Source of the DNA: Bdellovibrionales bacterium
GTDB lineage: Bacteria > Bdellovibrionota > Bacteriovoracia > Bacteriovoracales > Bacteriovoracaceae
Direction of reading: 5' to 3'
Assembly: GCA_005791855.1 (NCBI GenBank)
Contig: SXUH01000317.1
Location: 1-6,318 of the forward strand
Length of the DNA: 6,318 nt
Translations under genes and position numbers: made by a program
Notes under the pieces: model-generated
What the model saw: the letters and a program-made list of their open reading frames with translations, nothing else
Databases searched by the model: none
What the model was told of the DNA's origin: nothing
In this document: piece by piece, positions 1 through 5,898 of the stretch
How the letters are laid out: each line of letters opens with the position of its first letter
How positions within the stretch are numbered: the stretch's first letter is position 1

Positions 1-1
1 C

Positions 2-1558
2 ACCGCCGGCAATTCGGTGAGCTTCACCAACTCCGGAGCTTCCTGCGCCTCGGAAGCCGTGAACACCGACGTCGCCCCTGCGGCCTACCGGATGAACCGG
101 CCCATGGACGTTCTGCTGGATAAGTCCGGCGCCACCATCCGGGGCTTCTACGCCACCGACCACAACGGGCACCGGCTCATCTACTGCAACAACACCGCCG
201 GCGCCACGACCCTCGGGGGCCAGGCCATCGCCGCCGGAATGTGCAACAACATCCTCGGCAACGGGAGTGCGACGGCCTCCACCATCCCCCCGTCTGGCCG
301 GACGACGTCGATCAACGGTCCTCTCGGGATGTTCCTGGACGGGACGAACCTCTTCGTCGCGGACCGCGGCTACAACCTCCTCCGCACCCTCGGCGTCGGC
401 TCGACGAACGGAGCCGTGGGTACCTACATCGGCGGCGTCGGCCGGGCGAGCTACTCCGGCAATAGCCCCCTGGACTCGCGCCTGGTGACCTTCAACTCAC
501 CCCTGAACCTGATGCACAGGCCTTCGAACAACCTCCTCTACGTCAGCGACTCGAGTAACTTCATCATCCGCTCGATCAACCTCGGTGACGGCCGGGTCGA
601 GGATTTCGCCGGGGGCGTCGGCGGGAACGAGAACCGGCTCAACACCACCGCGACCTCGACCCTCATGCAGGGGCCGAAGGCCATGGCCCTCTTCGGCGAC
701 TTCTTCCTCTACGGAGACGTGGCCAACAACTGCTTCGTCCGGGCCTACAACCCCGGCGCCCAGGCCGAGCTGATCTTCAGCACCCTGGTGAACTCCAACC
801 GCACGAGCCCGGTGGCCGGGTACTACGCCAACTGCGGAAACTTCATCGGGACCACGCCCATCGCGACCACCGACCTCAACGCCCGGCTCTCTCCCGTCTA
901 CGGCCTCGGCGTGGACGAAGCCGACGAAGTCCTCTACATCTCGTCCCAGGCGTCCCACTGTATCCTCAAGGTCACCGCCGACGGGAACATCAGCCCCGCG
1001 ATCGGGTCCTGCGGCACCACCGCGGGAGCCTCTCCCGTCTACGGCGACACCTACGGCTCGACGAGCCTCCGGCTCCGGAGCCCGGGGGAGATCGTCATGG
1101 ATCCGCAGTACCCGGGGAACTTCTTCTTCGCCGACTTCACCGACCACGCCTCGGCCCACGTGAAGTACGTCAACCTCGGGACGTCGGCGGTGGTGATCAA
1201 CGGCACCTCCGTCGGAGCGAACTCCGTGGAAACCGTCTACGGCCTGACCTCCTCGCCGGGCTTCATCCGCAACATCGCCGCCTTCGAGAACCAGGTTTGC
1301 TTCACCTCCGGGAACACCGCGGCCCAGGGGAACAACACCGTCACCTGCTACAACCGCGATCTCCCGGACGGCACGGTCTTCGTCCGCCTCGGGGTCGCGG
1401 GCGCCGGAGGGATCCAGCTCGCCACCGAACAGGAGGGGATCGTCGCGTCGTCGGCGACCTTCGCCGCACCCGGCGGCCTCGCCTTCGACGGTGACGGGAA
1501 CTTGTACATCTCCGAGCAGGGCTCCCACGTGATCCGCATGGTGAAGAAGTGGTGGTAA
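2..1558 (+). CDS. NHL-repeat beta-propeller protein, 5'-truncated by the window
   Basis: The reading frame is open from the left edge to a TAA at 1556-1558. The first in-window start-like codon is GTG at 17, but the codons before it stay open and no signal peptide follows, so the true start is almost certainly upstream. Numbering from GTG 17 (513 residues), degenerate blade motifs of the form P-x-G/x-hydrophobic-D...LY(V/I)S/AD...I(R/L)xh recur near residues 27-58, 100-125, 159-187, 218-245, 292-319, 354-387 and 483-509. Between blades come NHL-type glycine-rich linkers such as IGGVG (138-142), AGGVG (198-202) and IGSCG (329-333). This is the NHL/six-bladed-propeller pattern, which usually acts as a protein- or ligand-binding scaffold. 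Several cysteines (C10, C57, C76, C239, C273, C315, C332, C428, C444) suit an exported, disulfide-containing protein. It ends on a propeller strand with basic/aromatic residues (MVKKWW). The binding partner is unknown. The family call is fairly secure; the surface location is inferred. Confidence 0.85.
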   Translation, partial: TAGNSVSFTNSGASCASEAVNTDVAPAAYRMNRPMDVLLDKSGATIRGFYATDHNGHRLIYCNNTAGATTLGGQAIAAGMCNNILGNGSATASTIPPSGRTTSINGPLGMFLDGTNLFVADRGYNLLRTLGVGSTNGAVGTYIGGVGRASYSGNSPLDSRLVTFNSPLNLMHRPSNNLLYVSDSSNFIIRSINLGDGRVEDFAGGVGGNENRLNTTATSTLMQGPKAMALFGDFFLYGDVANNCFVRAYNPGAQAELIFSTLVNSNRTSPVAGYYANCGNFIGTTPIATTDLNARLSPVYGLGVDEADEVLYISSQASHCILKVTADGNISPAIGSCGTTAGASPVYGDTYGSTSLRLRSPGEIVMDPQYPGNFFFADFTDHASAHVKYVNLGTSAVVINGTSVGANSVETVYGLTSSPGFIRNIAAFENQVCFTSGNTAAQGNNTVTCYNRDLPDGTVFVRLGVAGAGGIQLATEQEGIVASSATFAAPGGLAFDGDGNLYISEQGSHVIRMVKKWW

Positions 1559-1569
1559 GGTAGGACGGG

Positions 1570-2142
1570 TTAGTCGAGGTAGATCCGAAGACCCAGGGAG
1601 CTGTTCCAGGCTCCGGCCGACACGGTGGAGAGGTCCATCCGTTCGATCTGCGCGAAGAGGGAGACGGCCTTGCCGTTGATGAGGACGAGGCCCGCGCCGT
1701 AGAAGATCCCTTCGGTGACCTCGTCTTCGACCAGTGCGTACGCTTCCTTCGCGCCGGCGGTGGAGAGGGGGCTCATGGGGCTCGCGAAGGACTGGTCCAC
1801 CTTGTGGAGTCCGTAGCCGAAGCGGGCGTAGATCCGTCGATTGAGGTAGAAGTTCATCCCGAGGAGGAGGGAGGTCTGCTCGTGCTTGAGCTTGTTGTCT
1901 TTGCCGTCGTGGGTGATCTTCGACTCGGCCGATCCCTTCAGGAGGGCCGCTTCGAGCTCGAGGTAATCCTTCCGCATCCCCATGGCCACACCGTAGGTCT
2001 GTCCGGTGGGGTAGACGTCGTTCTTGGCCGCCGTCTCCTGGTTAAAGTGCAGGTACCCGGCCTGAGCTCCCAGGTAGATCTGAGACCAGGCGGAGTAGGC
2101 TGACAGGAGCGGGATGAAGGGTAGGTACTTAAGTAGTCTCAC
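1570..2142 (-). CDS. Small outer-membrane beta-barrel protein
   Basis: This is a 190-residue protein with an N-terminal signal peptide: basic MRLLK, hydrophobic core, probable cleavage after AWS at residue 20, mature N-terminus QIYLG. The mature part shows alternating hydrophobic/polar amphipathic strands, for example 22-34 (IYLGAQAGYLHFN), about 49-69, 90-113 (with FYLNRRIYARFGYG), 145-168 and 179-190 (WNSSLGLRIYLD). That fits a small barrel of roughly eight strands, like OmpA/OmpW-type porin-family proteins. The last residue is Asp rather than the usual Phe/Tyr of outer-membrane proteins, a mild deviation; the final strand is otherwise typical. The start is GTG at 2142-2140. It is the first start codon after an in-frame TAA at 2163-2161, and the signal peptide begins right there. 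No Shine-Dalgarno is visible before it, so a very short leader is possible. It converges on the preceding NHL gene with an 11-base gap. No specific function can be assigned. Confidence 0.8.
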   Translation of the reverse strand: MRLLKYLPFIPLLSAYSAWSQIYLGAQAGYLHFNQETAAKNDVYPTGQTYGVAMGMRKDYLELEAALLKGSAESKITHDGKDNKLKHEQTSLLLGMNFYLNRRIYARFGYGLHKVDQSFASPMSPLSTAGAKEAYALVEDEVTEGIFYGAGLVLINGKAVSLFAQIERMDLSTVSAGAWNSSLGLRIYLD

Positions 2143-2231
2143 AGGGAAATGGTAGCATACTTATTAGGATTCTCTTAAAAGGTAATATTTGCAGGCTTCC
2201 GGCGCGGAGGTAGATCAGCCAGAATGAATGG
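2143..2231. promoter_or_regulatory. AT-rich divergent promoter region
   Basis: This 89-base gap separates the divergent outer-membrane protein gene and the lipoprotein gene, and its 2143-2190 half is clearly AT-rich against GC-rich flanks. On the plus strand, TAATAT (2183-2188) with TTATTA (2161-2166) 16 bases upstream is a weak sigma70-like pair. On the minus strand, TATGCT (2159 to 2154) is a possible -10 lying only about a dozen bases before the GTG start, without a good -35. The hexamers are imperfect; the base-composition change and gene arrangement are the stronger evidence. Confidence 0.45.
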
Positions 2232-3155
2232 ATGAAGTACCTCTCCCTTCCCGGAGCCTTAATTTTTCTTATCTTCTCGGCGTCCTGCCTGGTCAGCGAT
2301 CCGAAGGCCACGAGCACGCAGCTCTCGATCGGCCGGGGAGACGTGGTGGTGAGTTCCCTCACCAACGACTCCATCGCGGTCTTCGATGCGGACGGGACCT
2401 TCAAGAAGATCCTTTACCAGATCCCGACCGCCGCGGACGCCATCGGCGCCATCGCCTGGCTCGAGGACACCAGTGAGATCCTCGTCGCCGTCGACGGAAC
2501 CCCGGACCGGATCGAGGCCATCTCGGCGGTGACCGGTGCCACCCGAACTTTCTATAATAACGTTACCTTCTTCACCGGCACCCTGACCTCGCTGGTCCAG
2601 CTGAAGACCTCGACGGACGTCATCGCGACGGAAGGGGCGACGATCGAGCGGTTCAGCGCCAGGGGAATCCGGGAAAGCTACGGCGCCATCTGGCCCACGT
2701 CGGCCCACGCGAACTCCCAGCACCTCGTCGGTCTTTCGACCGGGAACTGGCTCTCGTGCTCCTCGACCGCGGGCCTACGGATCTCCCCCGACTCCGTCAC
2801 CGCTCTCGCTGCGGTTGCCACGGCCACGGGGCCCGCCGGAGCGACCGCATCGTTCGGCTGCGGCGAGCTCTCCAACGGGAAGATCGTCGTCGGCTGGAAC
2901 GGGGCCGCCGCGGACCACGTCTACGTCTACTCCGCGACCCTCACGGGAGGGACCTCGATCTTGAGTACCGCTCCTGCCATCCTCGGTGACCCCCGGGGGA
3001 TCGCCGTCGGAGAGAACGACGAGATCTACGTCGTCGACGGAACGAGGAACGTCGTCGTGGAGCTCGATGCTTCCGGAAACCACGTGCGGGAGTTCGGAAG
3101 CTCGGTCCTGCAGGCGCCGAGGCACGTGCTGGTGGTCCCGTCGTTCAGGCCCTAG
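2232..3155 (+). CDS. Probable NHL-type beta-propeller lipoprotein
   Basis: This is a 307-residue protein. The N-terminus MKYLSLPGALIFLIFSASC is a lipoprotein-like signal: hydrophobic stretch, then S-A-S-C with C19 as the likely lipidated residue. Ser at -3 is less common than Leu/Val, so simple export followed by cleavage remains possible. The rest is beta-rich with propeller-like units, clearest near the C-terminus (about 252-290): DPRGIAVGENDEIYVVDGTRN, a canonical NHL strand arrangement, then VVELDASGNHVREFG and a further APRHVLVV strand. Earlier, weaker units include SIAVFDADGTFKKILY and EILVAVDGTPDRIEAI. The start is fixed: the in-frame TAG at 2211-2213 is followed by no start codon until ATG 2232. 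It probably sits in the periplasm or at an envelope membrane as a binding scaffold. It overlaps rsgA tail to tail by 4 bases. Function unknown; shared NHL style with the first gene suggests, without proving, a related role. Confidence 0.8.
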   Translation: MKYLSLPGALIFLIFSASCLVSDPKATSTQLSIGRGDVVVSSLTNDSIAVFDADGTFKKILYQIPTAADAIGAIAWLEDTSEILVAVDGTPDRIEAISAVTGATRTFYNNVTFFTGTLTSLVQLKTSTDVIATEGATIERFSARGIRESYGAIWPTSAHANSQHLVGLSTGNWLSCSSTAGLRISPDSVTALAAVATATGPAGATASFGCGELSNGKIVVGWNGAAADHVYVYSATLTGGTSILSTAPAILGDPRGIAVGENDEIYVVDGTRNVVVELDASGNHVREFGSSVLQAPRHVLVVPSFRP

Positions 3156-4111
3156 GACTTCTTCTGCCAGTCGGGGACGTTGGCCACTTCCTCCAGGACC
3201 TTCTTGTAGGAGTCGAGCCGCGAGAGGATGAGCTCCGTGTCTCTCTCCGCCGGGTCGAGCTTCTGGAAGAAGCAGCCCTTGCTGTTCGCCTCGTGCCTGC
3301 AGTTACTGCTGAACTGGCACTTGGTGGCGAACTCCTGGATGTCGGAGAAGCTCTGGAGGAGCTCCTCCCGGGTGTAGTCGCTGAGCGAGAGGGAGCGGAC
3401 CCCCGGGGAGTCGATGAGGATGAAGTCCTTGGCGTCGATGAGCTCGGCCCAGGTGGTGGTGTGGGCACCCTTGCCGACACTTCCAAGTTCGCCGCTCAGG
3501 AGCTGGACCTCGCCGCCGGTGAGGGAGGTGATGAGGTGGCTCTTCCCCACGCCGGAGTGGCCCACGAAGACGGCGGTCTTCCCGGCGAGCTTGGTGACCA
3601 GATCGGAGAAGCCGTGTGAGAGGTAGCGGGGGTTGTAGCTCGGGTCCAGGGCCGAAGCCTCGAAGCACTCGACGTCGAGCCACTTGAGGCGCTCGCTCTC
3701 GAAGCCCACGTCGAAGGTCTCCGGGGAGTAGAGGTCCATCTTGTTGAAGATCACGAAGGCCGGGATGTCCCAGAAGTCGGCGCGGGCGAGGTACCGGTCG
3801 ACGAGGCCCCGTTTGTAGTCCGGCTTCCCGGCGCTCACCACCACCACCATGACGTCGACGTTGGCGGCGATCACCTTCTTCTTGTTCTCCCGGGGGATGT
3901 TCCTCCAGATGGCGTTCTTCCTGTCCAGGACCTGGGTGATGGTCCAGTCGTTGGAGGCCGGAGTGGAGAGCTCAACGTAGTCACCGACCACCAGATGATC
4001 TTCCTTGAGAAGGGTGGCAAGAGCCATGGCCGAAACCACTTCCTTTGTATCCTCACGCTGGCAGTCAAAATACCTTTTGCCTGAGCGAAAAATTCTAGCC
4101 TTTACCTTCAT
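3152..4111 (-). CDS. rsgA: Ribosome small-subunit-dependent GTPase RsgA (YjeQ/YloQ family)
   Basis: RsgA is a cytoplasmic GTPase that acts late in 30S ribosomal subunit maturation, and its activity is stimulated by the small subunit. Numbering from ATG 4111 (319 residues), the order of parts is diagnostic. An N-terminal OB-fold-like region (about 1-75) is followed by a circularly permuted GTPase domain, with G4 NKMD (123-126) before G1 GHSGVGKS (184-191), a TTT switch I (218-220) and G3 DSPG (234-237). A C-terminal zinc site follows, C265-x5-C271-x-H273-x6-C280, matching the family's CxnCxHxnC knuckle. The closing helix is Lys/Glu-rich. Length lies between the B. subtilis (about 298) and E. 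coli (about 350) proteins. A TTG at 4117 would add two residues; ATG 4111 is preferred, although the ribosome binding site is poor (only GGGT adjacent). All catalytic motifs are intact, so the enzyme should be functional. Confidence 0.97.
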   Translation of the reverse strand: MKVKARIFRSGKRYFDCQREDTKEVVSAMALATLLKEDHLVVGDYVELSTPASNDWTITQVLDRKNAIWRNIPRENKKKVIAANVDVMVVVVSAGKPDYKRGLVDRYLARADFWDIPAFVIFNKMDLYSPETFDVGFESERLKWLDVECFEASALDPSYNPRYLSHGFSDLVTKLAGKTAVFVGHSGVGKSHLITSLTGGEVQLLSGELGSVGKGAHTTTWAELIDAKDFILIDSPGVRSLSLSDYTREELLQSFSDIQEFATKCQFSSNCRHEANSKGCFFQKLDPAERDTELILSRLDSYKKVLEEVANVPDWQKKS

Positions 4112-4147
4112 ACCCAAGAGGGTAGCACAAAACCTTACATCCTTCGA

Positions 4148-4176
4148 TTGACAAGATTAGTCTGGGTCGTTAAAGT
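4148..4176 (+). promoter_or_regulatory. Sigma70-type promoter for tRNA-Arg
   Basis: A perfect -35 hexamer TTGACA (4148-4153) is followed after exactly 17 bases by TAAAGT (4171-4176), which matches 4 of 6 bases of the -10 consensus. Transcription would begin near 4183, giving a 5' leader of about 58 bases to be removed from the tRNA precursor. The same bases on the minus strand read TTGTCA (4154-4149), a candidate -35 for rsgA, so the two divergent promoters may overlap. Position and spacing make this the best promoter in the window. Confidence 0.7.
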
Positions 4177-4240
4177 TGCAGGCACGTCCGAACCATCAAA
4201 CTCTCGAAATCAATGGGATTTTTATCGTTTGGGATTCTCC

Positions 4241-4317
4241 GCACTCGTAGCTCAGCTGGATAGAGCAACCGCTTTCTAAGCGGTAGGTCCCAGGTTCGAC
4301 CCCTGGCGAGTGCGCCA
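4241..4317 (+). tRNA. tRNA-Arg (anticodon UCU), CCA encoded
   Basis: The full cloverleaf can be drawn. The acceptor stem GCACTCG (4241-4247) pairs perfectly with CGAGTGC (4307-4313). The D-stem is GCTC/GAGC (4250-4253/4263-4266). The anticodon stem ACCGC/GCGGT (4268-4272/4280-4284) encloses loop TTTCTAA with anticodon TCT at 4275-4277. The variable region is AGGTC, the T-stem is CCAGG/CCTGG with loop TTCGACC, the discriminator is G4314 and the CCA end is encoded at 4315-4317. UCU reads AGA (and AGG by wobble), Arg codons that are a minority in GC-rich genes. It sits alone, divergent from rsgA. Confidence 0.97.
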
Positions 4318-4441
4318 TTTCATTTGAAAACCCGCCATCTTCAACTCCGGTCTCTCGACTCACATTCGGTCACATGCCGGGGCATGCTCCCTCATGTTCG
4401 CTCGGCCCGGAGCTGAATCTGACAAGTTTTGAAATGAAATG
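4316..4441. repeat. 126-nt palindromic element abutting the tRNA 3' end
   Basis: The outer arms CATTTCATTTGAAAAC (4316-4331) and GTTTTGAAATGAAATG (4426-4441) are reverse complements at 15 of 16 positions. After an 8-base internal loop on each side (4332-4339 and 4418-4425), inner arms TTCAACTCCGG (4340-4350) and CCGGAGCTGAA (4407-4417) pair at 10 of 11. The apex contains a further small palindrome, CATGCC-GG-GGCATG (4373-4386). The left arm begins inside the tRNA CCA. The symmetry supports a long hairpin RNA, a MITE-like repeat unit, or a processing/termination structure for the tRNA transcript. No U-run follows, so it is not a standard intrinsic terminator. No target-site duplication is evident. 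Copy number in the genome cannot be seen from here. Confidence 0.6.
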
Positions 4442-4444
4442 AAA

Positions 4445-4504
4445 GGGGTGGGGAGGGGGAGCAGGAGGCGGTCGCGGGGGCGACCTGTCCTGGGGGGCGG
4501 GAGG
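4445..4504 (+). other. G-run-rich block with quadruplex potential and a small hairpin
   Basis: The plus strand carries G4 (4445-4448), G4 (4450-4453), G5 (4455-4459), G5 (4476-4480), G6 (4492-4497) and G3 (4499-4501), with very few runs of C. The first three runs are separated by single bases. A fourth run lies 16 bases on, so a quadruplex would need one long loop. Within it, GGTCGC-GGGG-GCGACC (4470-4485) is a perfect 6-bp hairpin that competes with quadruplex pairing. It lies between the tRNA-flanking palindrome and the promoter zone of the next gene. No coding signal is evident on either strand. Confidence 0.5.
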
Positions 4505-4562
4505 CAGGTTTTGACATGGAATCTTCTTTGGGTCTGGTAATAAGCGGGGAATCCGCAAAAGG

Positions 4563-4593
4563 ATTTGTTATAACGGAATGAAAGATAACAAAT
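4563..4593 (+). promoter_or_regulatory. Perfect 9-bp inverted repeat over a candidate extended -10
   Basis: ATTTGTTAT (4563-4571) and ATAACAAAT (4585-4593) are perfect reverse complements separated by 13 bases. The left arm contains TGT followed by TATAAC (4566-4574), which fits an extended -10 (TGn-TATAAT, 5 of 6 in the hexamer), placing the transcript start near 4581 and about 26 bases of leader before ATG 4607. An extended -10 can work without a good -35, and none is present at 16-18 bases. A TTGACA at 4511-4516 lies too far upstream. The half-sites are about two helical turns apart centre to centre, so a dimeric repressor could cover the promoter. A leader hairpin is the alternative. Confidence 0.45.
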
Positions 4594-4606
4594 ACATGGA
4601 TGGTCT

Positions 4607-5071
4607 ATGAAAGTAGTCTTTGGATCTCTAGTCTTACTGGCAAGCTTCTCAACCTGGGCCGGGAGCTGTGATGCGGTCACGGGGCTGTTTAAGACGACCA
4701 CGATGGAGTGCCGGTCAACCCGGGACCGGGTGAGCTACAGAAACCAAGGGCACCGGGACATCCTGATCACCTTCGACCAGGTTAATAAGAAACTCCGGAT
4801 CGTCCAAAACTACTCCGGAGGAATGTGGATGACCTATAAGGTGAACTACATCGTCGACGGCACCGAGCACGCCGGAAGGCCCTTGTACGAGGGGGAGAAG
4901 TACACGGCAACCTGCGAGGACAACCGCATCCACATCCGGGCACAGATGCGGGCCCGCTCGAACCCGAACCTGATCCACGACTACACCCTCACAGACGACG
5001 GGAAGCTAACATTCAAAGAGTCCTTCGCTGGGAACAGCTTCGAGTTCGTCTGCGAGATGGTTCGAGATTAA
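4607..5071 (+). CDS. Small secreted Cys-containing beta-rich protein, unknown function
   Basis: This 154-residue protein has a clear signal peptide, MKVVFGSLVLLASFSTWA, with cleavage predicted after A18 to give GSCDAVTG. The sequence just before C21 (A-G-S) is not a lipobox, so a soluble periplasmic or secreted product is expected. The mature part is about 136 residues, with short alternating strands such as DILITFDQVNKKLRIVQNY (51-69), WMTYKVNYIVDG (74-85), NRIHIRAQMRA (106-116) and KLTFKESFAGNSFEFVCEM (133-151). That suggests a small beta-barrel or sandwich of lipocalin-like size. Four cysteines (C21, C35, C103, C149) could form two disulfides, joining the N-terminal pair and clamping the last strands. 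I do not recognise the family. The start codon has only a weak GGA (4598-4600) upstream. It converges on the metallopeptidase gene with an 8-base gap, and its base composition is less GC-biased than its neighbours at the 5' end. Confidence 0.8.
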   Translation: MKVVFGSLVLLASFSTWAGSCDAVTGLFKTTTMECRSTRDRVSYRNQGHRDILITFDQVNKKLRIVQNYSGGMWMTYKVNYIVDGTEHAGRPLYEGEKYTATCEDNRIHIRAQMRARSNPNLIHDYTLTDDGKLTFKESFAGNSFEFVCEMVRD

Positions 5072-5079
5072 AAGGGTCT

Positions 5080-5892
5080 TCAGGGAGAGTCGAGCCACTT
5101 GGTCTTTGTTTTGCAGATCGGGGGAATGGTGGGCGGGGCCTTGAAGTCGTAGGCGGATTTGACACAGGAATAGTAGGTGGAGTTTCTGGTCTCGCAGCCG
5201 GGGTAGACGATGGCGTCGAGCTGGCCCTTGAAGAGGCGCTTCTTTGTTTTTCCGATGCCGGAGTTGAGGATGCCGAGGGAAAAGTGCGCCATCCAGGATG
5301 CGTCCGTGGAAACCGCTCGGCCGGGGTAGAGGTTCTCGCTCTTAAAGAGCCCGGTCCGAACCCTCTCCTCGTACTCATCGGCCAGACCGAGGAGGTGGAG
5401 GAACTCGTGGATGAGGGTCTTGCAGTCGGTCTTGTGTTCGTAGTTCCGCGAGTCCGAGCGGTGGCCCTTTTCTCTGATGGCAATGTCGACGAGCATCGGC
5501 TTCGGAATCGCTGCAGTTCCATGCAGGCGCTCGTCGTAGAAAATGATTCCAAGGGTCCGGCCACTGCCGTCGGCGAAGGTGTCCTGGTACTTATCGACGC
5601 AGGCTTGGCCCCGTTCCAGGTAGAATTTCTTCAGGGCTTCCGAGCTCAAGCCCAGCTCCGCGCAGTCGTGGAACCGGAGGTTCAGGTACGCCTCGTAGTG
5701 ATAGGTGCTCTGGCGCTTAAGGGAGTACGAATGGGTGACGGTGGTCGGGCTGCGCTTCCCGGGGATGTAGACGGAGACGCTGTCGCCGACGGCGAGGTCG
5801 GCGCAGAGCTTGGTGTAGGGCTGGCCCAGGGCCCAGGTCGGGAGAAGGGCGAGGAGGATCCCGGAGCCCCTGTGATAGAGAGAATGCTTCAT
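5080..5892 (-). CDS. Secreted zinc metallopeptidase-like protein (HExxHxxGxxD)
   Basis: From ATG 5892 the product is 270 residues; an in-frame GTG at 5898 would add two and has GAG five bases upstream, so the start is uncertain. A signal peptide is present (MKHSLYHRGSGILLALLPTWALG, cleavage before QPYTKLC). Numbering from GTG 5898, the zinc site is H164-E-F-L-H168-L-L-G171-L-A-D174-E-Y: two His ligands, catalytic Glu165, a Gly turn and Asp174 where metzincins usually have a third His. M203 in SWMAH, 35 residues after H168, could be the Met-turn. The same LADEY ending is known in M64-type (IgA peptidase) proteins, but the rest does not let me assign that family. Cysteines at 32, 79, 100, 159, 235, 245 and 262 suggest disulfides in an exported enzyme. 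The C-terminal tail (PPTIPPICKTKTKWLDSP) is Pro/Lys-rich. A peptidase role is inferred from the motif; substrate unknown. Confidence 0.85.
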   Translation of the reverse strand: MKHSLYHRGSGILLALLPTWALGQPYTKLCADLAVGDSVSVYIPGKRSPTTVTHSYSLKRQSTYHYEAYLNLRFHDCAELGLSSEALKKFYLERGQACVDKYQDTFADGSGRTLGIIFYDERLHGTAAIPKPMLVDIAIREKGHRSDSRNYEHKTDCKTLIHEFLHLLGLADEYEERVRTGLFKSENLYPGRAVSTDASWMAHFSLGILNSGIGKTKKRLFKGQLDAIVYPGCETRNSTYYSCVKSAYDFKAPPTIPPICKTKTKWLDSP

Positions 5893-5898
5893 CCTCAC

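Noticed and set aside
497..1528. Long minus-strand open frame of 343 codons opposite the NHL gene
   Set aside because: It is Gly/Arg/Val/Asp-rich low-complexity translation typical of the antisense of a GC-rich gene; the plus-strand frame shows NHL repeats along its whole length.
3293..3619. Plus-strand open frame of 108 codons inside rsgA
   Set aside because: Antisense shadow of the conserved GTPase domain, whose motifs are all on the minus strand.
4241..4441. tRNA-Arg as an attachment site of an integrated element
   Set aside because: No integrase gene and no second copy of the tRNA 3' end is visible in the window; the element after the tRNA is only 126 nt.
4511..4543. Promoter from TTGACA (4511-4516) and TAATAA (4538-4543)
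   Set aside because: The spacer is 21 bases, too long for sigma70; the extended -10 at 4566-4574 is the better candidate.
4360..4701. Minus-strand open frame of 113 codons over the palindrome and G-rich block
   Set aside because: No domain or signal peptide, Pro/Arg-rich translation of the G runs, and it overlaps the start of the secreted protein gene antisense.
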